Source: Dendrolimus kikuchii (lineage: Eukaryota; Arthropoda; Insecta; Lepidoptera; Lasiocampidae). Taken from it: a DNA stretch of 64,000 nt. Location: NCBI GenBank assembly GCA_019925095.2, contig CM034392.1, forward strand, positions 1,681,501 to 1,745,500, written 5' to 3'. Below are positions 12,611 to 25,600 of this stretch, in pieces. Numbering within the stretch: position 1 is the stretch's first letter; each line of letters starts with the position of its first letter. The translations under genes were made by a program, and so were the position numbers. The notes under the pieces were generated by a model. That model saw only the letters and a list, made by a program, of their open reading frames with translations, ran no database searches and had not been told where the DNA came from.

Positions 12611-13591
12611 TGGTCCCAGGGTTGCACGGCTCCACGACGTCATTTCAACAGATAGTACTCGTGTAATTTAAGCTGAGAAATTTTATTTGCAAAAAGTTTG
12701 TAGTAAAGTGAACTGGCAGAAATCGTCACATAAGGAAGAAGTGTAATGTCCCCTCCACAGAATACATTAATATAACAGGAGAGTCCCTTGTCCCTTACCT
12801 GACAGGGTTTCCCCAACCGCATAATTTTAGTTTTTTTTTTGCATTTTAGTTACGGCTCTTATGTATAGTGTATTGAGTCATAAAACTAAAAGCGACTTTA
12901 AATCTGCAAATCGCACTAGAAAAAACAAAAGGTTTAGATTATTTATTCTCTTCATTGGTTTACTTTTGTTTATGCCATATGTAGATCCATATTAGTTTGT
13001 ATTTATGCCTGTCTGTTCGGACCATAATAAACATGATATATCATGCTGTATCGTTATATGATTTTTAGTTGAATTACGGCAATACATTCATAGATAATAC
13101 GATATGAATACGTTCAGCAATCAATGTCGATGTGACATTAGTGACATTATATGTACATGTTATTTACTTCAAAATATTTTCTGTCTGGTGCATTGTAATT
13201 GTGGTAGATTTTACCTTTGAAACTGAAATATTATTCGTCGAAAACGTTGCAAGAGGTTTGTAAATTTTTATGCTTGTTTTGAAGTTAGGATAGTATACAC
13301 TGAAAAGATTTTGAGAAGTCATTACGCAGCGTTCTCTTCCCCTCCATAAGTAAGCCAACCTGTTTATATTAATAATTTAGATGAATTATTATTTTGATGC
13401 TCGGCTCTGTTGATATGTAAGTTCTAAACTCATCATGATTTCCTATATTTCCCATTTTTACGATAAAAGTATCCTACATTACATATAGGTATAATAGTTC
13501 TAGAAATGTCCATGTTTTTGGCAATAGTTATTTTGTTATTATTTATATAGCTTGGTTTCACAGTTACAGGAAGTCTAATGTTGATGGTAAA

Positions 13592-13664
13592 ATGAGCAGC
13601 CAACATCAGTACATGACAGTGAATAACTCCTCGCCTTCAAGAGTTGGAGACATTGAGCATATCA
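13592..13664 (+). CDS. BTBD9: BTBD9 exon 1: start codon
   Basis: ATG at 13592 opens MSSQHQYMTV and runs to VGDIEHI, ending in phase 1 at donor A|GTTTGT. Joining to exon 2 gives DIEHISHLSEHIG, the same length as the corresponding segment of animal BTBD9. Too short to show as a stand-alone ORF. Confidence 0.85.
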
Positions 13665-16600
13665 GTTTGTATTCTGATTTTTACTAGAGTTCCTTTAATT
13701 AATTTTGAAATTACAGTTAATAATTTTTGTAGGACTTTTCTGCATCCGATGCACTTAATAAACAAGTATATGATATTGACAAGGTGTGCATAGAGATTTT
13801 TCTAAAGTGTTTTTCCCATCCCCTCTACCCCTCCTAACCCATACCCTCTATTCCATCCTAAAGGCTAGCAATGCATTTGCATTGCTCCTGGTGTTGCAAA
13901 CTTATAGGCGACAGTAACTACTTTGCATTAGGCAGTGACTGTATGCTTGCCAGCCTCGCAATAAAAAAAAAAACTATCTATTACTCTTAAGTTGTTTCTT
14001 TGTTTGGTAGTTGTATGACTGTACTGATTGTAGTAGTTGTTGTGCTTTATTGTGACAATAACAAATCAATAAATAAATAAAAATCTGATAATCTTATTTT
14101 AAAAATACCTGCACACAGTTCTACTTTCTACACAAACTCCTTCGCTGTGCACACTGTTCAACTGTGAAACTCATTCCCAAAAAACAGATGGCACAAATCA
14201 CTCCTCATTTTCAAATACCTGGTAGAAAAATATAATCTCTCACTTTAATAAATCTTTAATATTAATTAACATGTACATAAATTTACTAGTATATATATAT
14301 ATATTTTTTATCCATGCAGGAATGGAGAAAGAATACAACTTCCTGTGGCCGGGCGGCCTGTCGTAAGAGGCGATTTGCCCGACTGGATGGCTACCATACA
14401 TGGTCTATAGTATGTCGCCATAACAACCTTGTGTTGTGTTCTGGCATTAGTGGCCAGGTTCCAGTCGCCCTTAAGAGAGCAGCTGTGCATTTGTAGCACT
14501 TAGTGTTGCAAATGTTCATAGGCGATGGTAACCGCTTTCCATCAAGTGGGCCATCTGCCTGTCTGCTGAACTCCTGCAATAAAAAAAATATTAACATTGC
14601 ATATATTAGTATATGTATATATGTATTGTGTAATATCTATGTATACTATTATTTAATATATTTGATTTGCATACCACTGTCATATACTCTTGATTCCTTT
14701 CACACAATCCACAGTCCGGTTGTCTGTAAGAAATCACTCTAAAGGATAAGGCCACCCTTTGTCCCTAGGAGCCTTGACACAAATTGATTGAATTATTTAC
14801 GTTGTGTATGTGGTGAACAAGAGTTTTTTTCTATCTATCTATAAAAGTGTACTTTTATTATTGATATTTCTTATAATGTATAATATTTGATAAGACTCAA
14901 TAAATGAAGCAGCTGTGAATTATTAATTGAGTATTGGGTTATTTCAGCAGGATTTTTGATCATTTTAAAAGTCTTTGTGCATGCTACTATATAGAGAAGA
15001 TAAGTAAAGTTTATATTTTTGTAGAATTTGGTAAATGTAAATAAATTATATAAATCCATTTTAGTATCAAAACTTATATTACAATTGTTAAACTACAAAT
15101 AGGCAGACCACTTCTTTTTGGTGAAGTTATGCATTATTACATAAATAAAATTGACAAAGGTCTGTAGTTGCTGTAAACAAATACACAATGTTTTTTTTAT
15201 TTGTTGCCTAATTTATAAACAGGTCATTTATCAGAACACATTGGCTCCTTGTGCCTGTCATCTGAGTATTCTGATGTGACCCTCATCGTGGAGGGTCAGA
15301 GGATACCCGCTCACAAGGTGATCCTGGCAGCCAGCAGTGACTACTTCCGAGCTCTGCTTTATGGGGGGATGAGGGAGACTAATCAGGTTAGCAATGATTC
15401 CTTGACCTCTTATCTTTGATAAAAGTGCCAATATACTCAAACAAAAAATAAAAAAACTTCGTTTCAAAAAACCGACTTCAAAAACTAAAAAGTATAAAAT
15501 AAATTATTTCTAATATATATTAATAATAATAGCTTTAGAAATAAGTTATTTTATACTTTTTAGTTTTTGAAGTCGGTTTTTTTAAACGAAGTTTTTTTAT
15601 TTTATTTGTTACTTTTTAGTGTCTAGCTATGTATGGGTAAATCTACGAAAGGTGCCGCGCTCCTTAAAAAATATAGGTCCCAAGAAACGGGAACAAAAAA
15701 ATGTTCGTAAAATGAAAACTACTGGGCCAAACCATGTTAAATTTCTAGGGACCAAAAGGCAACTATTTCGCATCAAACTAAAGAAGAATCACGTAAATCG
15801 ATCATAAATCTCGGCGTAATCGGTGTACATATGGAATGGAATAGAAAATTTTTCATAAAAAATGTTCATAAAATGAAAACTACTGGGCCAAACTATGTAA
15901 ATTTTAGGGGACCAAATGTAAGCTATTCCGCGTCGAACAAAAAAAGAATCACGTAAATCGGATCATAAATCTCGGAGTAATGGGTGAACATACATAAAAA
16001 AAAAACAAAAAAAAGATCCCGACGAATATTGAGAACCTCCTCCTTCTTTTTGAAGTCGGTTAAAACTTACAACATATGTATGTTGATTTGAACTTCAAAT
16101 AACAGAAATTTAGTTAAAAAAAATATCTATTTGTAAAGGTGGGGTCGCACCTGGGATAATGTTATAGGTATTGATTGTGTCTTATTTAAAACATTAAAAA
16201 TAAAGCCATTATTGAATAGCCACATCGGTATATCTGTTAAGGTAAATATGATTAATCCGGTGATTATATATAATACCCGGTAATTATGCATAACCACTAC
16301 TTTGGTAAATATGATAAACAAATGAAAATTTATCAAATTAACCGGATTGTTTGCATAATTCCCATTGGGAAATTCTATGATAATTTGATAAATTATCATT
16401 CATTTATCATAGTTACCAGCATTAATGGTGGTTATTGTATATAATTCTAGTGTATATAATTCTATCCGTGCAGGAACGGAGAAAGAATACAATTTCCTGC
16501 GGCCGGGCGGCCTGTCGTAAGAGGCGACAGAACAACCCACAGACAGGTGGTAGGGCATTTGCCCGACTGGACGGCTACCACCCCTGGTCTAAAGTATGTC

Positions 16601-19600
16601 GCCATAACAACCTTGAGTTGTGTTCCGGCATTAGTGATCAGGTTCCAGTGTCCCTTAAGAGAGCAGCAGTGCATTTGTAGCACCTTTGGTGTTGCAAATG
16701 TCCATAGGCGATGGTAACCGCTTTCCATCAAGTGGGCCGTCTGGTGAATTCCTGCGATAAAAAAATTAAGAAATATTACCAATTTATTACTTTTGCCATA
16801 ATATATACGATATATATTATATATCAATATGTAACATCATTAATGTTGCAAGCTGATGCTAATCCTTTGCAGGTGTATTGTTACCCATTTCAATTTGAGT
16901 GTTCTATTGTTCGCGCTAATCTCTTTGTTCATGCCGCCGTAAGACGTCATAAAACTTTCTTTCCTCTGTTGGTATTTCATGCGAATTCTGGGACTAAACT
17001 GACCATTTAACGATTCCAAGAACCAATAGGCGGCATAATGCTAGGAGGCCATGTCTAATTCAGAAACGAATGAGGGTCGGTCAGTCTGGAAAGCGCCAGT
17101 AGTGTTCTGACTGCGAACGAGGCGTTACTTAGCGCACTTTCGGAGCGAGTATCTTATAATGACGAATATTGCGCGATTTATGTGATAACGATTTTCTATC
17201 TTACGGTTTTGGTTTTGTTGTATTCGGCTAAACTTGTAAGAACTGTGAATTACGTGTGTGTATTACTAAGAAACTTTGTGATAATTCAAACGGCATTTTC
17301 GAATTTACATCCTACAAATCCCCTACAAATTCGTAACATTAATACATTAAAAACATCCGTCTTGACGTCTGTGTGAAATGACCTATAACTGTTACATACT
17401 ATTACTGTTTATCCGTGCAGGAACGGAGAAAGAATACAATTTCCTGCAGCCGGGCGGCCTGTCGTAAGAGGCGACAGAACAACCCACAGCCAGGTGGTAG
17501 GGCGTTTGCCTGACTTGATTGCTACCACCTCTGGTCTAAGGCATGTCGCCATAACAACCTTGAGTTGTGATCCCGGCATTAATGACTAGGCTCCAGTCTC
17601 CCTTAAGAGAGCAGCAGCGCATTTGTAGCACCCTTGGTGTTGCAAATGTATATAGGCGATGGTAACCGCTTTCCATCAAGTGGGTCGTCTGCCTATCTGC
17701 TGAACTCCTGCAATAAAAATACAAAAAAACATTATACCTACCTTAAGGTAGAATTTTTATGCGAGCAATCAAAAACTAAGTAAGCCATTCTCCACTCATG
17801 TTGTCCAAGAATGAAAAGGGTACAGTAGGTATATTTACCGTTTATTCTATACTTTTTATTTCAGCCTGAAGTTGAGTTACAAGCACCATTGCTAGCATTC
17901 AAAGCGCTGCTGCGATATGTTTACTCTGGTAAGCATAATATCACTTAACTATATATACATAGAGTTATGAATGTCAAAGAAGCAAGTGAGGTGTATAAGA
18001 ATAAGCCTAAATGAGTTGAAGTGATGTATGTATGTATGTATATATATACTAGAGTTTACCCCGCGGCTGCGCCGCGGGTTAACCTCTAGTTCCTGCTTCT
18101 TGTTTAAAGAGCAGGCGTTAATACAGGTTACATTGTACAACATTTTTATGTTAGTGCCATTTGCACCCGAAAAATTCACTTAATTTTATATCGCAATCTA
18201 TCCGATCTCCTGGCATGAGTATATATATGTCTATTTTCGGCAATAAAACTACATTTAAACAAAATTACAATAAAAACGATCCAGTATTCCCAGTGTTTTC
18301 CGAAAACTAACAGCAAAACTAATCGAGCTACTATCGCATTTTTAGAGACGATGAATTTTTATATCTATGAACTTGAGAAATGATTGGTGTCATCCAAACT
18401 TTCATCCTCTATTTCAAACCGTTCTAGTTATATTTATCTATCCCCGTCAATGAAAACTATAAAAATGACAAAAAATCAAAAAGGACAAAAAGAGCGAAAG
18501 AGCAAAAGAGCAAAAGGGCAAAAGGGCAAAAGGGCAAAAGGGGAAAAGGGCAAAAGGGCAAAATCGCAAAAGCGCAAAAGGGCAAAAGCGCAAAAGGGCA
18601 AAAGGGCAAAAGCGCAAAAGAGCAAAAGGGCAAAAGGGCAAAAAAGGACAAAAAGTTCAAAAAGAGAAAAAGAGCAAAAAGAGCAAAAGAGCAAAAAGAG
18701 CAAAAACAGCAAAAGAGCCAAATGGACAAAAAGATCAAAAAGGACAAAATAATCAAAATGATGAAAATGCCATGCCAAAAAACCTGTCCCACTTTTGGGA
18801 TAACCTTTACATAAATCTATCCCAAAATCTATCCCATTATCCGGGATGAAAGTATCCCTTGTCCACCCTCGGTATTTAATTCACATACATACCGAATTTC
18901 AGCCAAATCGGCCCATTAGTTTTTCCGTAAAAGCATAACAAACAAATAGACAAATATATTTTTATCCCGAAAACTATCCCATTTTCCGGGATAAAAAGTA
19001 TCCTATGTTCATTCTCGGCATCGAAAATATATATATATACTGAGTTTCAGCCAAATCGGTTCAGTAGTTTTTCCGTGACCGCGTTCCTAATACCGAAGTA
19101 AGAGAGAGAGTTGGTCTGAAAGAGAGTGTCGGGGTGAAGGTAAGGAAAGGAATGCTCCAGTGGTTCGACACCTTCCATGATCAAATTGATCGTGTACTAG
19201 CAGAAGGCGATGTCAGGAGCCTTAAGAACAGACGAGCGTTCATGACAAGAGTTATGAATGTTAAAGAAGCAAGTGAGGTGTGTAAGAATAAGACTAAATG
19301 GCGCTCTGTTGTTTGTGCCTACCCCGCAAGGGAACTGGCGTGAAGTTATGTATGTATGTATGAATGTCTGTATATATATATATATATACATATATAGCGT
19401 AATATGACTTGATTAACTTAACTTGATGAACATTCTCACCTTTTGATGTTGTCTTGTGTCTATTTCTACTTGTTTCAACATCCCAGGTCACATGGGTCTC
19501 TCGATGCTGCGAGAGGACACGGTACTGGACATGCTGGGTCTCGCGCACCAGTTTAACTTCCAAGAATTGGAGGCTGCCATCTCGGATTATCTTAGACAAG

Positions 19601-22600
19601 TTCTTGGCTTAAGGAATGTTTGTTCTGTGCTGGATGCGGCCAGGTAGGGAATATAATACTAACAATATAAAGACTAAAATTTAAAGGGAGTCCTGTTATT
19701 TATATATAACTACTAGCTGTCCCGGCAGACGTTATTCTGCCCTGAAGAAATAAAATTTAGAACCCGATTCCAGCGCCACCTACCGGGTCCAAATGTAAGC
19801 TATCCTGTCTTTCAAGTCGTATCAAACTGCACACGGTGTGCAAATTTGATTAAAATCCGTCAAGTAGTTTAGGAGTCCATCGCGGACAAACAACGTGACA
19901 CGTAATTTATATATATTAAGATAATATATAATTTATATGTGACTATAATAGAACAACAGCTATTTTATATAGTAGTACTTATTATTTATTTATATAGATA
20001 TATAAAACAGCATACAACACAATATTGCCACTAAATCTAAACGATTACAATATGAGCTTGTTGAGCTCCTTAACATACGCGCACATCTAGAACAGACTTG
20101 TGCTGTTAAATATTACACATCTATACTAATATTATAAAGCTGAAGAGTTTGTTTGTTTAAACGCGCTAATCTCAGGAACCACTGGTCTGACTTGAAAAAT
20201 TCTTTCAGTGTTGAATAGTACATTTATCGAGGAAGGCTATATTATATATTTTTTTTAAATTAGGGATCCTTACTAAAAGTCCAATAATGTAACCCAAGGT
20301 GTAAAAAAATGACCCGAAAAAAATGTACTACCACTTTGCAGAACATATAATTTTCTACAAAAAAATATCGCGTAACAATATGTCTAACTATTGTAGTTAT
20401 CTCACAAGTGTTTTCTTTTATTTTTTTAAATAATTAAAATGCCGTCAAAAGGTCTTTATTTCGTACCTTGCTATTAATCCTTATCAAAATAAATAACTCC
20501 ATATTCAAGACGAATTCAATACCTTTCTAGAACTTTTTGAATTATTCAATTCGGACGTTTCATTCAAAAGATATCGCGATATTTAAAATGTAAGTATTAG
20601 TGTTGTAGCCAAATATACTAATATTGTTTGATTGAACGCGCTAATCTCAGGAACTATTGGTCTGATTTGAAAAATTCTTTCAGTGTTGGATAGCCCATTT
20701 ATCGAGGAAGGCTATAGGCTATATATCATCACGCTAAGACCAATAGGAGCGGAGCACCAATGAAGTATGTTTCAAAATCGGAGGGTTTCGAAAGCAAATT
20801 CCACGCGGACGACGTCGCGGGCTCAGCTAGTACAATATAAAATCACAATGAAGGCTTAAGAGAACTTTCTAGCATTTATGAATGCTAGAACGTGCTTTTA
20901 ACACATTGTTAGAGACAATGACAGTACAGTGGTTTCATCAGCTGAATTAAAGAATACCTAATTTTGGCTACACATATTTAGAATTTCAAGATACCGTTAT
21001 TAAAAATGTCTAGGTCAGTATTAGTTACACTGATCCTATTATATAATTAACACATTCTTATTGCAGGGTTAAAAAAGGCAGTGTTATAAATGTAAACCTT
21101 TAAAACAAACGGCTTGTACTTTCGGACTTTGGACGCGTTTCGCTAGTAGCTCACAACACCCAAAATGCTCCGTCAGCCGTTCCACATGGCGATCACGGTC
21201 GTTATGGTCGTGGCGGAAACGTCACTAATGACGTCATCGTTTTCGATCACACAGCGCTCACAAAGACCCATTTCAAGAGGTGGGTCGAAGTGAGCGTTGA
21301 CCGCAGAGTATGAGTTCTCTCTATCTCTTGACACTGAAAAAGGCTCGATTTTCAAATCAACCAATGACATTTGTGTATTTCGTCGTTTATGACATCGACG
21401 CACCATAATCCGTTCCACTAGAGTTTATGATTGTAAGTGGAACGGTTGTGAACGTGGTTGTTGTAAGTCTCTTGTGGAACGTAGCCTATGCAACTCGTAT
21501 TAAATGATAGCAGTGATAATAAGCACAAACAGTACTGATTTTTAGTGTTTCATAGATATTTTGATAAAAATGAAATCCTTATGAATATGTCGTGTATCTG
21601 TGGGTGTAATACAACCTTTTTTAAATAAACAAAAGGTGACACATATGATATGGTACATTTTTTTAAATTTAAATGCAGCACAATGCTGAGTTGCCAACCT
21701 CGTTGACTAAGAAACTCGACCTACAAGCCTTATCTATACATATAATAAAAATGCTAACAACCGAGTCAGGCGGATGTAAGAAGTGAAATAAAACTAATTT
21801 AGTTTTTTTTTCAAATTTTTTGTTTCTCTGTTTGTACCGGCTAATCTCCGAAACGACTGGACCGATATAAATGAAATTTTGTATGGTGGTAGCTTATATC
21901 CCTGGTAGGTATGTAGGATACTTTTGATCCCGAAAAACAAATGAGTTCCCGTGTGATAGTTAATGTTTTTGTGTTTTCATAATCAGTTGTTTTTTTTTTT
22001 TATTTTTTTTATTGCAGGAGTTCAGCAGACAGGCAGACGGCCCACTAGATGGAAAGCGGTTACCATCGCCAGTTGTGTGTAAAATCAATCAATCAGGCAG
22101 CACCAACAGCCTTCTGAAGGCTATTGCGGTCAGATTTGACTGCCCCTTCCAAGAACATTGGATAGGGGTAGTCATTGGCTTAAAAAAAATTTCTTAAATA
22201 CTCATAGAATAAATATTACTAACACTACTAACATTAATCTATAAGATAATTGTAACTAACACACTAACTAAATATGGACCCCGGTCTCAAATAAAGTTTA
22301 TATTGTTATTTATTTTCAAATTTTTTTTTTTAAATATATAAAGTAGACATTTTTTTATAAAAAAATAAATAACATTATTCTTTTATAAAAATACATCAAA
22401 AATAAAATACATATTCAATAAAAAAAAATATAAAATCTTGCAGATCACCGCCAGCGGGGCCTAGGGTCCAAACTACCGGTGTTTAGGGCTCCAGAGACAG
22501 GAACCTTATTATTATGATGTGTTTTTTATGTATAGTGTCGTCTTTTTAAGTCAATAAATCTTTTTCTTTCTTTCTTTACATATAAATATGATTGTATGAT

Positions 22601-25600
22601 CTGGTGGCACCGCCCGCCACTCGCCGTCGACGGGATATTTACCCCATTTCCTTGAGCTTGAACTTCGCTCTCATTACGCATTTATTCATTTTCTTTTGTG
22701 TCATAGGCTGTATGGCTTGGACGCTCTGATGGACTACTGCTACAACTTCTTAGACAAGAATGCCACAGATATACTCCAGCACGAGTCATTTCTACAACTG
22801 TCTGTGGTGAGTTTGAAATATTATAAACGTATAACACAATGTATTTTCAAATATATGTCTTTGACGTGGCAGAGTCATATTGGAATCATTATCTTGATTG
22901 ATATACCAGCTGGGTCGGTGTAATAACACGCTCTCACGGAATATCGGTGTGAAATGGTTATTCTCAAAGCTAATTGGGATTCGTGTGATGAGTGAGAGTT
23001 TCCTTATCGCGTCCTCTTTATCCCATCATCCATCAATCCCAATCCTCCAGTGTGATCCCCTTTATCCCATTTCTAATAATAATAATATCCCGCAGGGGGG
23101 CTTTGAGGCGAAGCCTTAGGTGAGTAGCGACACCTCGGACCTGACTCCGGGAACAAGGCAAGGGCCACGACTCCGTGCTTGCCTTAACCAGCCGGCACGG
23201 AGTGGAGATCGCTAGAGCTAAGACTTAACCTCCAGGGGTGGAAGTGATAAATGGCCTAGCTTCGGTGAACCTGCAGTCCACCTTCAACACCCCTTAGCCA
23301 CTTACACCCATGTTGCCCCTCGCCAATCTTGGCATTTTAGGGTCTCATGCAGTGAGTGGCGAGTCACCGTCTGAACATTTTTTCCCTGTTCCTTGAATAT
23401 TGCGACCATTGTTGTAACTCCACTAGCAGTTCATCCCAATAGCTCGGTACCTTTTGTTCTCATTCCTTACAGCAGTCCTACACTGGCCAGGGTTTGTCCT
23501 TGGGTGCGTTTCTATATGTTGTAGACAGGGATAAACGCTGGTCAGTGTCACGACAGACACACACACACACACAAATTTGTCAAGGGACCTCTACGTGTTG
23601 ACCTTCCCATGGCCTCACGCAAGCCCTCTAAAAGTCCGGGCCATTTTTATGGTCCGTGGTCTACAATGACATTCCCTTAAGAGAGCAGCAGTGCATTTGT
23701 AGCAACTTTGCAAATGTCCATAGGCGATGATAACCGCTTTCTATCAAGTGGGCCGTCTGCCTGTCTGCTGATCTCCTGCAATAAAAAAACATACAAAATA
23801 ATAATAATCAGCAGACAAACACACATATTGTATATCCCCAAATTATGCAAGTTACGCTTGTGTTATGGGTAATATATAACGGACCACTCTGGGGCCGATC
23901 CCAGATATCCAGATCATAGCAAACAACGGAGAAAATCGTTTCCGAAATTTGCCACACCAGGACTCGAACCCGGAACCTCTGCATTGCAGTGACGTAAGCC
24001 GTCAATCGCTTAGCCCGCTCAACCACAGTGGCAGTCATTTGTCCATACCTCTTTGATAGATATACAAACTTTGTATATATTAATTTTGAATTTAATATTG
24101 GAATGCGTGGCTGTCTTAAGTTGTTTCTGCAATTTTTCATAAGGAATTTCACCCTGTAGACTTCTAGTAGGACAACGGTTTCTGACGTAACATGCACTAT
24201 CTACCGCTTCGGCCCAAAAACCCGAGGATAGATCAGAACTCAATAGCATACACCTTGCCATTTCCACCAAGGTCCGGTTCATTCGTTCTGCTACTCCGTT
24301 CTGCTGCGGTGTTCGAGGTACAGTTAGTCTTCGATCATCCATCATTTGTCCATACCTCTTAACCCATCCTCGTAATTAATATAATAAGTTACGCGTAAGA
24401 TACATACACCTCAACACAAAAATCAATAAACTAATGTCGCACACAAGAACCAAAATAACTAATAAGCGTGTTAAATTCAAGAAATTAAATCTAGAAATTA
24501 ATTTGTAAAAAGGGTACGGAACTCGAGTCCGTAGAGTTGTTCATAATATAAAAAAAAAACCCATCCTCCTATCGATTCGCCAGGTGGTAGGGCATTTGCC
24601 CGACTGGATGGCCACCACCCCTGGTCTAAAGTATGTCGCCATAACAACCTTGAGTTGTGTTCCGGCATTAGTGACCAGGTTCCAGTTTCTCTTAAGAGAG
24701 CAGCAGCGCATTTGTAGCAACTTTAGTGTTGCAAATGTCCATAGGTGATGGTAACCGCTTTCCATCAAGTGGGCCATCTGCCAGTCTGCTGATCTCCTGC
24801 AATAAAAAAAAAAGCTCTTCTCATCATCATCATCCGAGCGTTAATTCCCGGTTGCATTCGGAGCGTCACTCTGACGCCCAGGGTCCGCTTTCCTACTTTT
24901 TCTACTCCACTTCGCGCGGTCTTCAGCATCCCCCGTTTTGAGACCATTGGTACGCATGTCATCCTTCACAACGTCAAGCCAACATTTCTTGGGCCTTCCC
25001 CTTCGACCGGGACCTGGCGGAGGCGGCATGGCTAGACATTTGTTCCCCACATAATTAGCCGGTCTCCGTAAAACGTGGCCGTACCAACGTAAGCGACACT
25101 CTTGCAATTTGTCTGTTATGTCACGGATATGAAGACTGCCGCGGATGCGGGAGTTCCTGACTCGGTCTTTCCGCGTCACTCCACACATCCATCGCGGCAT
25201 ATTCATCTCCGTGACACGCAGTTCTTGCTTGTGTCGCTCAAGTACAGGCCACGCTTCACTGCCATACAAAAGGACAGGTCTATCAGATCTCTTCTGTCCC
25301 ATAGTAAAGGCTGGCAACGCGTTGGCTTCGCCCGTGGCCTTGCAAACTTCTATAGCTGACGGTAACTACTTTCATTTAAGTGGTCTGTCAGCCTGTTTAC
25401 TAGTTTAATAAATTAAATAAAAATAACTACCACCTTCAGAAACTAATAAACCATGTAGCAGGTAATATAATAAAAGACTATAATATACCGCATACATGTA
25501 TTAAATAAATAAATAATTATGAAAGAGAGAAAGAGGGGGTGAGTTTTGCCTTGGCTGTCGTTTCGATTTTTTGTGGCGGTACTGCCCTGAAGTGTCCGCA

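Larger units (their letters stand above)
10694..13591. other. Divergent intergenic region between l(3)mbt and BTBD9
   Basis: Both promoters must lie here or in unseen 5' exons; no core promoter motif could be assigned. It holds a possible small membrane ORF (11170-11394), a 10-bp-arm palindrome (12208-12233, CAAGAAGCTT...AAGCTTCTTG) and a repeat at 12290-12610. An acceptor-like TTACAG at 13564-13569 suggests BTBD9 has a further 5' UTR exon upstream. Confidence 0.6.
19922..22706. other. BTBD9 intron 4
   Basis: Contains a Helitron (20120-20830), an unexplained stretch at 20990-21500 that includes a CCGTTCCACT...AGTGGAACGG palindrome (21411-21446), Helitron-like debris at 21740-21960 and a truncated family A copy (21990-22073). 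No BTBD9 exon seen. Confidence 0.6.

Noticed and set aside
14308..14597. Many 60-120 codon ORFs containing 'LQMRCCSLKGDWNLVTNAGT' or 'RRKNTISC'
   Set aside because: They are translations of the non-coding family A retroelement in different frames and recur at every copy.
18384..18792. Lys-rich plus-strand and Phe/Cys-rich minus-strand ORFs
   Set aside because: Direct translations of the (AAAAGGGC)n minisatellite.
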